In this document: one piece after another, positions 1 to 26,175 of the stretch
Layout of the letters: each line of letters opens with the position of its first letter
Numbering within the stretch: position 1 is the stretch's first letter
Origin: Ridgeia piscesae
Lineage: Eukaryota > Annelida > Polychaeta > Sabellida > Siboglinidae
DNA length: 64,000 nt
Direction of reading: 5' to 3'
NCBI GenBank assembly: GCA_025642075.2
Contig: JAODUO010001201.1
Location: forward strand, 37,501-101,500
Made by a program: the position numbers and the translations under genes
Notes under the pieces: generated by a model
The model's input: the letters and a program-made list of their open reading frames with translations, nothing else
Databases searched by the model: none
What the model was told of the DNA's origin: nothing

Positions 1-245
<245 letters not shown>

Positions 246-246
<1 letters not shown>

Positions 247-2155
247 AAGGGAGGGAAGGACTAGATGACCGAATTAGTGAGTTACTGAATGTACTGGATG
301 ATGGAGGGCCGGAGGGGGAAGGGAAGAATGGTCGGAGGAAACGAAAGATAGTGTGATGGAGGTGAAATGGAAAAGTACACACCATGCAGACGCACGACAT
401 GAAACACGTAGTGATTGACTGTGGTTGTCGCAGTCCTGCCGCATTTCGTACCACAAAGAGAGTAAGCAAGAGGCAACGCCTAGCATGCAAACAAGTTGTA
501 GTGTAGTGATTGACGTATTCAACGCCGTAGACATGTTGTGTCTTAGTTTACCATAGACAGGGGTGTGTCATCCCGTGTTTGTGTGAGTGGAGTTGACAAC
601 GCTAGTTAAACAGGAGTGGTTCCAGTTATCATACACTAGGGATGTTCGTTGGGATCGTATCTTAGAGGCATCGCATATCTTAACGCAACCACTCACCCAC
701 TTCAGTTGAGGAACATAGAGAAGGCAGTATAACATGACAAATTAAAATTATCTTCTGAGATGTATATTTTACAAATGTATATTTAATTACATTACAAGTC
801 TTCCGAAGACATCAAACAAGGTTTGAACGAGATGCAGGTGTTCAGAACAAATAGGTGACGGAACGCATTAGTTTGCTGTTTTAATGTGAAATGTGAACAA
901 AGTGTCATGTTTTAAAATCCGACCTTTGTAAACGGACCAACACGAAGTCAATCCGGCACCTTATTATATATTACTTTCTAGCGTGCGTACGTGCGTATAA
1001 TTAGACATATCTGGATCATTTTAACAAATCATTTGCACAGCGAATAATATTTACCATTAGTTGTCACCATTTTATATTCGACGTTCGACGCATCATATAA
1101 ATAATGTAGATCGTCCTGTCACGGACATTGCATACTCCAGCATAATATTGACAATATTCACTATAGTAGCATAGCTGCACCAAATGAGTAACTAACTGAG
1201 AATCTCGGTGATTATTGCATTTAGAGTTTTGATGAGGACGCGGCCTGCATGGGTCCAGCAATCCGTTGTCTTTTTTTCTCTCTTTAACTGTTGGCAGTCA
1301 AGTCTTCGTTGAGGAACACCTGGCCGTCTTTTTGCGTCCTATTGTGTTCTTTCAAGTTGACGCTTAGTAATATATTTGGACAACAGGCGGTGATTAACAG
1401 CAACGCCCTTTGTACAAGTTCAACGCGACCACGACCTTCATATATCCAGTGTTCCCTGATTAAATGATGGGCAAGGTGGTTGGATAAGCTGAGAAAGTTC
1501 TGAGGTGAGATGCGAAGCTGTGAGGGTTGGGGGCCCGCCCCCGGAACTATTAAGCAAACAGCTTCAAAATGGTGTGTTACGAATTGTGTTTTAACCTATT
1601 CCCTGGCATACAGTTGGGACATGAATTACAAGTTAGCATATAAATATGTGTGTAGCATTACAAGTAAATAGTCAACAGGGACACAGGGCACACAGCCAGG
1701 TAGCCACCCAGTCATATAGCACGTGAAACACTGCTGAGTTCAAACCAACCAAATCAGCAACTGCCTAGGGTAGGTGACTAATACTAGGCATTATATGAAT
1801 AATTAATGTTACATTATAGTTAAGATGTATTGGCTGCCAAACGTTGTTTACTGGGTGTTATTAAGAACGTAACATTGTTCTCAAGTGAAAAGTTTCCACC
1901 TCATTGTACACTGAAATGCTAAACCAAAGATCCAGTTTCAATACAAGCAGTTGGGCAGAATTAATCGCAGTGGATGGTCAAAGTTCCGACGTTCTATACA
2001 CTTTGTCACGTGTTACTACGCTGGACAACTCTGGATGTATGAGCAGACATCCTCACTATAATGATTAGCATGTATCTTATATATTGTTTATTTATTTATT
2101 TATTTCTATATAATATACATAAATCTATATAGAAATAAAATGCACACATACATAT

Positions 2156-2157
<2 letters not shown>
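246..2157. other. AT-rich unique sequence, no gene seen
   Basis: Only short open frames without recognisable similarity occur on either strand. I see no convincing splice-flanked exon and no mobile-element protein. Confidence 0.6.
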
Positions 2158-2233
<76 letters not shown>

Positions 2234-2295
2234 GCATGCATGTATGTATGTAGGTAATGTACGTATGTGTGTATGTATGTATGTATGTATGTATT
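2158..2295. repeat. (TA)n then (TGTA)n microsatellite
   Basis: A pure TA run to about 2220 is followed by TATG units with a few substitutions to about 2293. The flank is rich in TTTA. Confidence 0.95.
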
Positions 2296-2861
2296 TACTT
2301 ATATATTTGTTTACGTGTTTATGTGTTTAAGCATTTCATTTGGCATTTAGGGATTTATTTAAGGCACTTGTTTATTTATTTAGGCATTTATTTATCTAGA
2401 AATTAAAGGCATATAGGCATTTATATATTTATTCATATATTTAGGCATTAATTTAGACATTTGTATATTTATGTTGTATGGTTGGTGTAAATGGCTCCGC
2501 CAAAGAATATAGTTTCTACATAGATACCCAGTTATCTGTCAACCAGGTTGATACCTGATGGTACAGATGCTCTTCCTTTAACTTTAACCACAATAAAGGG
2601 CCGATATAATTTACCCACGCAGTATTATCTCACCGCTTCGGGTGTTTTAAAGTGAGGCTGCCAGCTCATCATGAGATTTCAGTTTTAATTCCTCTGTCAA
2701 CAGAGGAAGTGCGGTTCACGGAGCAGCCCGTTTTTAACCAAAATGTTTAGTTTGTCAGCGTTTGGTTGGTTGTGGTAGACGTTTTCTTACAGTACGTCCT
2801 TTCAGCCCTGACTTGTTTCGGTCTGGTTGACAAAGGCGTTTTCGCGATTTGCGTGCGTTCT
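2296..2861. other. Intergenic sequence, no gene seen
   Basis: AT-rich up to about 2500, then mixed composition up to the satellite. No coding signal was found. Confidence 0.5.
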
Positions 2862-5712
2862 CCGTCCTCGCTTCTCGCCGGGCGACACGTTGTTAGTGCG
2901 CAGTTCGCCGTCCTCGCTTCTCGCCGGGCGACACGTTGTTAGTGCGCCGTACGCCGTCCCCGCTTCTCGCCGGGCGACACGTTGTTAGTGCGCAGTTCGC
3001 CGTCCTCGCTTCTCGCCGGGCGACACGTTGTTAGTGCGCAGTTTGCCGTCCTCGCTTCTCGCCGGGCGACACGTTGTTAGTGCGCAGTTTGCCGTCCCCG
3101 CTTCTCGCCGGGCGACACGTTGTTAGTGCGCCGTACGCCGTCCTCGCTTCTCGCCGGGCGACACGTTGTTAGTGCGCAGTTCGCCGTCCTCGCTTCTCGC
3201 CGGGCGACACGTTGTTAGTGCGCAGTTCGCCGTCCTCGCTTCTCGCCGGGCGACACGTTGTTAGTGCGCCGTACGCCGTCCCCGCTTCTCGCCGGGCGAC
3301 ACGTTGTTAGTGCGCAGTTCGCCGTCCTCGCTTCTCGCCGGCGACACGTTGTTAGTGCGCAGTTCGCCGTCCTCGCTTCTCGCCGGGCGACACGTTGTTA
3401 GTGCGCAGTTCGCCGTCCTCGCTTCTCGCCGGGCGACACGTTGTTAGTGCGCAGTTTGCCGTCCCCGCTTCTCGCCGGCGACACGTTGTTAGTGCGCAGT
3501 TTGCCGTCCCCGCTTCTCGCCGGGCGACACGTTGTTAGTGCGCAGTTTGCCGTCCTCGCTTCTCGCCGGGCGACACGTTGTTAGTGCGCAGTTTGCCGTC
3601 CCCGCTTCTCGCCGGGCGACACGTTGTTAGTGCGCAGTTTGCCGTCCCCGCTTCTCGCCGGGCGACACGTTGTTAGTGCGCAGTTTGCCGTCCTCGCTTC
3701 TCGCCGGGCGACACGTTGTTAGTGCGCCGTACGCCGTCCCCGCTTCTCGCCGGGCGACACGTTGTTAGTGCGCAGTTTGCCGTCCCCGCTTCTCGCCGGG
3801 CGACACGTTGTTAGTGCGCAGTTTGCCGTCCCCGCTTCTCGCCGGGCGACACGTTGTTAGTGCGCAGTTCGCCGTCCCCGCTTCTCGCCGGGCGACACGT
3901 TGTTAGTGCGCAGTTTGCCGTCCCCGCTTCTCGCCGGGCGACACGTTGTTAGTGCGCAGTTCGCCGTCCCCGCTTCTCGCCGGACGACACGTTGTTAGTG
4001 CGCAGTTTGCCGTCCCCGCTTCTCGCCGGACGACACGTTGTTAGTGCGCAGTTTGCCGTCCCCGCTTCTCGCCGGACGACACGTTGTTAGTGCGCAGTTT
4101 GCCGTCCCCGCTTCTCGCCGGGCGACACGTTGTTAGTGCGCAGTTCGCCGTCCCCGCTTCTCGCCGGACGACACGTTGTTAGTGCGCAGTTTGCCGTCCC
4201 CGCTTCTCGCCGGGCGACACGTTGTTAGTGCGCAGTTTGCCGTCCTCGCTTCTCGCCGGGCGACACGTTGTTAGTGCGCCGTACGCCGTCCCCGCTTCTC
4301 GCCGGGCGACACGTTGTTAGTGCGCAGTTTGCCGTCCCCGCTTCTCGCCGGGCGACACGTTGTTAGTGCGCAGTTCGCCGTCCCCGCTTCTCGCCGGGCG
4401 ACACGTTGTTAGTGCGCAGTTTGCCGTCCCCGCTTCTCGCCGGGCGACACGTTGTTAGTGCGCAGTTTGCCGTCCCCGCTTCTCGCCGGGCGACACGTTG
4501 TTAGTGCGCAGTTCGCCGTCCCCGCTTCTCGCCGGGCGACACGTTGTTAGTGCGCAGTTTGCCGTCCCCGCTTCTCGCCGGGCGACACGTTGTTAGTGCG
4601 CAGTTTGCCGTCCCCGCTTCTCGCCGGGCGACACGTTGTTAGTGCGCAGTTTGCCGTCCCCGCTTCTCGCCGGGCGACACGTTGTTAGTGCGCAGTTTGC
4701 CGCCCCTCGCTTCTCGCCGGGCGACACGTTGTTAGTGCGCCGTTCGCCGTCCCCGCTTCTCGCCGGGCGACACGTTGTTAGTGCGCAGTTTGCCGTCCCC
4801 GCTTCTCGCCGGGCGACACGTTGTTAGTGCGCAGTTTGCCGTCCCCGCTTCTCGCCGGGCGACACGTTGTTAGTGCGCAGTTTGCCGTCCCCGCTTCTCG
4901 CCGGGCGACACGTTGTTAGTGCGCAGTTTGCCGTCCCCGCTTCTCGCCGGGCGACACGTTGTTAGTGCGCAGTTTGCCGTCCTCGCTTCTCGCCGGGCGA
5001 CACGTTGTTAGTGCGCAGTTTGCCGTCCCCGCTTCTCGCCGGGCGACACGTTGTTAGTGCGCAGTTTGCCGTCCCCGCTTCTCGCCGGGCGACACGTTGT
5101 TAGTGCGCAGTTTGCCGTCCCCGCTTCTCGCCGGGCGACACGTTGTTAGTGCGCAGTTTGCCGTCCCCGCTTCTCGCCGGGCGACACGTTGTTAGTGCGC
5201 AGTTCGCCGTCCCCGCTTCTCGCCGGGCGACACGTTGTTAGTGCGCAGTTTGCCGTCCCCGCTTCTCGCCGGGCGACACGTTGTTAGTGCGCAGTTTGCC
5301 GTCCCCGCTTCTCGCCGGGCGACACGTTGTTAGTGCGCGTTTGCCGTCCCCGCTTCTCGCCGGGCGACACGTTGTTAGTGCGCAGTTTGCCGTCCCCGCT
5401 TCTCGCCGGACGACACGTTGTTAGTGCGCAGTTTGCCGTCCCCGCTTCTCGCCGGGCGACACGTTGTTAGTGCGCAGTTTGCCGTCCCCGCTTCTCGCCG
5501 GGCGACACGTTGTTAGTGCGCAGTTTGCCGTCCCCGCTTCTCGCCGGACGACACGTTGTTAGTGCGCAGTTTGCCGTCCCCGCTTCTCGCCGGACGACAC
5601 GTTGTTAGTGCGCAGTTTGCCGTCCCCGCTTCTCGCCGGACGACACGTTGTTAGTGCGCAGTTTGCCGTCCCCGCTTCTCGCCGTCGACACGTTGTTAGT
5701 GCGCCGTACGCC
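2862..5712. repeat. 46-bp GC-rich satellite, about 62 copies
   Basis: Head-to-tail units of 46 bp carry the core cttctcgccgggcgacacg followed by ttgttagtgcgca. The spacing was checked at 2862 and 2908 and holds across the block. Units differ at a few sites: tcctcg or tccccg, and a junction of gttcg, gtttg or cgtacg. Rare units lack one G of the GGG. Because 46 is not a multiple of 3, the open frames across it are by-products of the repeat. There are no spacers between units, so this is not a CRISPR array. Confidence 0.95.
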
Positions 5713-6410
5713 ACGGGGCGCTGCTTCTTCGTGCGACCGGCATTTGCCTGCACTTTGGTGAGTAATTGTTGCTTACTTGCTTCTAGTTTGTGTTGGCTAC
5801 AAGCGTGTTTTTGTTTATGGTTTAGTTTCCACGCGTGTCATCGCAGTTGCGGTCGTCCCACAGTACCGCGCTGTGTGTTACGCGCTGCTCCCGCCGTTAT
5901 CTTAAGTACCATAGCTTAGTCAGGGGGCTTAATTTTCAAAAACTCCATCATTGTTCAAATCGTTCTACAAGCACCAATTTTGGACCAGGGGTAGATATGA
6001 CCATAACACGCCAATTTCTCGAGGGAGCCAAGCTGGGCTCCATCTGTGGCGGCCATGTTGCACAAATCCATGGATGGCCGCCTTCCGGAGAAGGCCGCTG
6101 TCATAACTTGTGAACCAAAAGTAGTACAACCATGAATGACACCACTTTTGTGGGGTTTTGAGTATGGGGAGTCCATTTCTGGTGTTATTTTGATGTTTTG
6201 AAGTGAATTACATGTGGTAATGTCGCATTTAAGGACATTTTTGTAACAAAAATGTAACAAAAATGTATGTAAATGTCCCATACAGGGTCATGTTTTATGA
6301 TATCCAAACTTATTCATAACCAATGTATTGCATTAATAAACAAAAACGACACACGTCGCATAAAAACTGGTTCCTTATTATGTATATTAGGATGATTGGT
6401 GTGTCGAAAT
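5713..6410. other. Satellite flank, no gene seen
   Basis: Unique sequence without a supported exon. It contains a small hairpin: a 9-bp arm at 6048-6056 (ggcggccat) is perfectly inverted at 6074-6082, with a 17-base loop. No terminal repeats or coding region mark it as a named element. Confidence 0.4.
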
Positions 6411-8426
6411 AGCAGCAATACTACATACCCTCACACGGATGATACCTCTCTCATGGTTGCAAGCCAACATCACCCCAATCTTTAAGAAGGGAGATCGAAC
6501 TCTTCCATCAAATTACCGTCCCATCTCCCTAACTTCAATATGCTGAAAACTCCTTGAACACATTATGTTCTCTAACATAATGGATCATCTTGACCAACAC
6601 TCAGTTTTGTCTGACAAACAACATGGCTTCCGCAGTAAACACTCGACTGAAACCCAGTTAATACTCACAACACATGACCTATCCAAATATCTAAATAATA
6701 AATCACAAATAAACATGATCATAATGGATTTCTCAAAATCATTCGATACTGTCCCTCATAACCGGCTCCTAAACAAATTAAAAAGATATGCCTGGATTTC
6801 TAAATTCCTCACATGCCATGAACAGAGAGTGGTGGTCAGTGGAGAACATTCCCCCTGGACCCATGTTAAGTCTGGTGTACCACAAGGCACGGTACTAGGC
6901 CTTGTTCTCTTCCTGATATACATCAACGATTTACCTAACAATATCCACTCCACAGTCCGTCTGATTGCAGATGACTGTGTCCTGTACAGAGAAATCAACA
7001 CCCAGTTAGACTCACAAGAACTACAGAAAGACCTAGACGAATTAACTAAATGGGAACATGATTGGCAAATGCACTTTAACCCCGACAAATGCTTTGTGAT
7101 GAAACTAACTCTAACAACTAACAATTTAATTATACTCTAGGAAACACAATACTACAAGAAACAGACAGCCACTCATATCTAGGAATATGCATAACCAAAG
7201 ACTTAAACTGGAACAAATATATACATCAGATAACAGCCTCAGCAAACCGCACCCTAGCATTCATCAGACGCAATCTCCACTCATGCCCCATAAACATCAA
7301 AACAACTGCCTATACAACCCTAGTCCGACCACTTCTAGAATACTCATCATCAGTATGGGACCACCACACCCAGACCTTATCAACCAAATCGAAATTCCTC
7401 CAAAGACGCGCAGCCCGTATTTGTCTTAATGACTATACATCTAGAGGATCGGGCTGCGTGTCAGAAATGCTAAACCAGTTACACCTACAACAACTAATAA
7501 CCAGACGAACAAACAGACGCCTCACCATACTCCACAAAGCCATCTGTGGACACCTATCCTTGCCTGTCAATAACCTCCTCCAGCCCGTACAACGCCTATC
7601 AAGACATTTAAACGATAAAGCATTCAACACTATCCACGCCAGTAAGAACTGCTATAAATATTCATATTTCCATTGAACAATAGGAGACTGGAATTCCCTA
7701 CCAAATGCAATAGTTAACATTCCTAAACCACAACATTTTAAACAAACTTTAATACATGACTAACAACCCAACAGCACGCGCACCCAACCCTTACCGTTTG
7801 ACTCCACCAGGAGTGTTGGCCAGTATACCGACAAGACAAGACTTAACCGACCTATTAATTCGTTGCCAGCCGAGCCGTGCGCTACGCTCCGCGGACGCTC
7901 ACCTGCTAGAGGTTCCACGATGCAGGCTACATACTAATTTCAAATACTGCTCCACGCCTCTGGAACAATCTGCCGCTCGCTGTCCGTGCCACAGACTGCC
8001 TCGGTTCGTTCAAAAAGCAACTGAAGACATTACTATTTAAAAGAGCGTTTTCATTTTAGAAGAACATTTATAATATCCGATTTTTTTTAATACCTAATAT
8101 TTATCCACTATTTTATTATTTATTGATTTTTAACTTGTAATATAATTAACTCTTATTTCAGTATTAGTATTTTTGTATTATCAGTAATAATGTTATTTAT
8201 TTATGCTGAACAATTTATACTGATCAATATATTTTACAACTACATCTCAATTTTTTTACTTTAAGGTAAACTGTATATTCATGTAAAATGTAATGCGTCT
8301 CTGAATGGTTTTATTGCGAGAGATATGGCGTAGACAATTACTGTTCTATATTATTTTATTATTATCTTGTAAATATATTGCATTAACTATGATAACAGAC
8401 ACCTGTGGCAGTACATAATAAAGTGA
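6410..8426 (+). mobile_element. Dead non-LTR retrotransposon (LINE), chimeric 3' half
   Basis: 5'-truncated LINE. Reverse-transcriptase motifs run from about 6457 (frame reading TPIFKKGD..NYRPISL), through FSKSFDTVP, GVPQGTVLG and the catalytic IADD (normally F/YADD), to C-terminal LINE sequence near 7430-7600. An in-frame stop before 6560 and another at 7138-7140 break it. A second, different LINE tail follows at about 7860-8040 (frame reading RLWNNLPLAV then SFKKQLKTLLF), so this is a nested or recombined copy. An AATAAAG near 8417 is a plausible LINE 3' end. The style is CR1/L2/jockey-like; the exact clade is not determined. Confidence 0.85.
6565..7140 (+). pseudogene. LINE reverse transcriptase fragment
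   Basis: Longest uninterrupted piece of the dead LINE's RT (191 codons). It holds the fingers and palm: motif A at FSKSFDTVP, motif B at GVPQGTVLG, and motif C with IADD replacing the usual F/YADD. It ends at a TAG inside the RT, and the family sequence resumes downstream, so the product would be inactive. Confidence 0.85.
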
Positions 8427-8728
8427 TTGAACGGTGGAATGAGACACAAAGCGAGTGCGTGGCTCTAGGGTGGCATGACAATGGTATCAATTATATATGT
8501 ATGACATTGTCCTGCACTATGGCACAGATACTCTAGGCCACGAAGCACTACATACAAGCGTGTTCCCAAGCAACATGTCAGATGCACACATACAGCTGTG
8601 AAGTCAGGTTGTGTCGAACAAACAGTCGCAGAAACAGGTAACTGGTGGTAGTGGACATCTCCACGATGCTCCATTGCAGTGGACGTCGACTTGGCGGTCG
8701 ACTTGCAAGAAGGAGACGGCCAGGAAAG
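8427..8728 (+). promoter_or_regulatory. Presumed 5' flank / 5' UTR of the F-type lectin gene
   Basis: About 300 bases separate the LINE 3' end from the lectin start codon. I see no clear TATA box. An acceptor-like ctccattgcag ends near 8679, so the 5' UTR may itself be spliced. The assignment rests on position only. Confidence 0.3.
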
Positions 8729-21099
<12,371 letters not shown>

Positions 21100-21278
21100 G
21101 TAGGCGTGGTGTGAACTGCTGTGTGTCTTCCGCAAAATACACTTATGCTTCCTCAATCTCGCCCTTGGTCCTTTCATGTGTTCTAACGTCCTCGCAACTT
21201 TCTTTTCTTTTTTACTTTTTTCTTGTGAAGCTTTGCGAAGTGTCTTATTGTGGTGAACAGGCAATCAGGTTTCGTTGA

Positions 21279-21720
21279 TGACACAGTTCAGAGAAAGGTG
21301 ATTCCACAAAAAACATTGCTGACTCTTATGTCGTTATGACAGGTACGTTTACATTAGGAAGACGGAGAGACAACCCGCAATGTGGCCACAACGAGTCGAC
21401 GGGTGTCGATGAAACCCCTGCCACTGAGCAGATAATACGATCTCTTCCCACTGTACACGAGCAACGTTTATTACAAACAAAGGGGCCTTTCTAGGAGGTG
21501 CAACATTGGCATACTTCATTTGTTTGGAGATAAAACATATACATTTAGCTGCTAAGGTAAAATGTACGTAAGAAAAACTACATTAGCAGCCGTCGTTGTC
21601 GTTATAGCAACGCAAGATACATCCAAACAATTATATTTGAACTCAAATGGAAAAGTCCATTGTTTTGTACCAGGGTGATGAACATAATCAGTGGAAAGAT
21701 GTAGTGTGGAAGACCTGAAG
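21279..21720. other. 3' flank of lectin gene, no gene seen
   Basis: No further FTP exon or clear poly(A) signal is evident. Confidence 0.4.
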
Positions 21721-22120
21721 AAGATACTGTGTGCAACTACGTTATGGACAGTCACGACGGTAGAAGAAAGAAGATACTGTGTGCAGCTACGTTATGGACA
21801 GTCACGACGGTAGAAGAAAGAAGATACTGTGTGCAACTACGTTATGGACAGTCACGACGGTATGAGAAAGAAGATAGTGTGTGCAACTACGTTATGGACA
21901 GTCACAACGGTAGGAGAAAGAAGATACTGTGTGCAACTACGTTATGGACAGTCACGACGGTAGGAGAAAGAAGATACTGTGTGCAACTACGTTATGGACA
22001 GTCACGACGGTAGGAGAAAGAAGATACTGTGTGCAACTACGTTATGGACAGTCACGACGGTAGGAGAAAGAAGATACTGTGTGCAACTACGTTATGGACA
22101 GTCACGACGGTAGAAGATAG
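21721..22120. repeat. 50-bp tandem repeat, 8 copies
   Basis: Exact 50-base spacing (21721, 21771, 21821, 21871, ... 22071) of a unit containing gttatggacagtcacgacgg and aagatactgtgtgcaactac. Copies differ at only a few bases, so the expansion is recent. Confidence 0.95.
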
Positions 22121-23200
22121 AATAAGAATAAAAAAAAACACCTTTAGAAAATGTCGCATCTGAAATAATCAAATGAGCAGAATTATATGGATAAGCGAAT
22201 AGGAGGCTAAAGTTCTGGTACTAATCGACGACACTACGACTAGATAATACTAACTGGAATACGTAATATAAAACAACTGAAATGCAATTGTACTACATAA
22301 TACCATACTTTAACGAATATAGATTCAGCATGACATTCGCGAAAAAAAATCGGATTCAATAGTTTTAATCTCTTAAAAATAATTTTACATAATATATACC
22401 CTATAAAGTTAATTATATTTTATTCACTCTAATTTATGAAACAAATTATTGGAAAATACAAATGCTCGTGTGCAGTGGGTGGGGACCGGGGGACCACGTA
22501 CCGCCGGAGTTTTCTTCGTCTTGGTCAGTGCCCGTATGCACCATACATCTATTTCGTGCACGATTTCCCATTTGCTAAGGCTCAAACCCCAAACAACAAC
22601 GCACAGGTTCGGTCACTTGTGTACAAGATCGGTATGGGGGCCTATGTACAAGTCCAGCGTAGATATTGTGTATATAGTTCATATTGGTCTGCGCTACTGG
22701 GTTCGATGTCTCCCTACGCCAATAATCTCGCCAGGTGCCCTTGTTCCTCATTGCCTTTGTAACGTTGTCGCGTTTACATTTTTCCGGTCGTTAAAAACGT
22801 TTTTTCACCATGTCATTCTTTCGGCACCTGGTTGCCAGGTTGGATAACACTTTTATTTATTTCTTGTATGTGTGTTCTTTGCCTTTCTGCTTTCAGATGT
22901 GCAAATTTGGTTTATTTGTCTATGATGTGCCTTACCACCTACTGTTACGTATGTGTCCAGGTATGCGTCGTTCGAGTATGATATTCCGCTTCATCTGGTT
23001 TTTTTCTCCAACAGGCTGTACTGTGAGGCCGACATCCCTAACTACTAGGTTTATACAGTAGTTGGTGCAAGGCTTTGCATTCTTACATGCGCTACATCTG
23101 CATGCGTTTGTTTGGGTCTGTCGGTTGTCTTCCAGGATGAGGATAATTTTCCGTACTGCATTGTTCTGTCTTGCACAGGCCATATTGCGGACCATGTCTA
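22121..23200. other. No gene seen
   Basis: Short frames only. AT-rich up to about 22440, then mixed composition. Confidence 0.4.
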
Positions 23201-23204
23201 GTTT

Positions 23205-24030
23205 GTTGTCCTTGCCCAGGGTGATGGCGACGTGATTCACACCGATATATGCTACCAGCCTGGCCACGTGACTGCCTGGGGTGATGATGTGTTTCACACC
23301 ATTTTGTATGCGTTCTTGCCTGTCTGCATGACCTGTCCACACTTTTATTGTTGGGCGTGCTTTGTGGTCGGCCCAGGATGATGTTGATGTGGTCCACACC
23401 CATGTATGCGTTGTACTTGTTTGCATGAACTGGCTGTCTTAGACCACACGTTTATTGTTGGGCGTGCTTTGTGGTCGGCCCTGGGTGATGATGTTGTATT
23501 CCACACCCTTTTGTGTTTTAGAGCCGGTATGCATGAACAAAGTGTTGGAGACTATTCTTTTATTGTTGGGCTTGCACCAGTGGTCGGCCCAGGGTGATGT
23601 TGATATGTTCCACACCCATATTTGCATTGAATTTGTCTGCTTGACTAGGTTGTTGTTAACCACGTATTTATGTTTGGGCTTGCCCCGTGGTCGGCCCAGG
23701 GTGGTGTTGATGTGTTCCACACCCATGCATGCGTTACAGTCGGTCTACCTGGATTGGCTTTTGTTGACCACACCTTTCTTTTTAGGCTTGCTTTGCAGTT
23801 GGTCCTGGGTGATAACGGTGCACACCCATGTATGCTACGAGCCTGACTGCTTCCATGGCCCTTGTTGTTGACCACGTATTTCTTACTAGGCTTGCATTAC
23901 GGTCGGCCCTATATGATGACGCGTTCATCCACACCCGTATTAGCTACGAGCCGGGCGGCATGTTTCGCCTATGTTCTGGACAATACAGTTATTGTGAGCT
24001 TGCTTTGCAGCCGGCCGCCACAATTCCATG
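23205..24030. repeat. Degenerate minisatellite of about 107 bp, 7-9 copies
   Basis: A ggtcggcccagggtgatg-like landmark recurs at about 23366, 23473, 23582, 23689, 23801, 23901 and 24011 (spacings 100-112), each time followed by a cacacccatgtatgc-like segment. Weaker copies extend left to about 23205. Copies are strongly diverged, so the array is old. Confidence 0.85.

Positions 24031-26175
<2,145 letters not shown>

Noticed and set aside
2862..5712. CRISPR-like array
   Set aside because: Units abut with no unique spacers, and the context is animal nuclear DNA. It is a tandem satellite.
5559..5919. Open frames running out of the 46-bp satellite
   Set aside because: They start inside the satellite and lack any recognisable domain after leaving it.
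22932..23426. 164-codon minus-strand frame with apparent internal repeats
   Set aside because: The similarity between its parts comes from the degenerate 107-bp minisatellite; no family motif is consistent along it.
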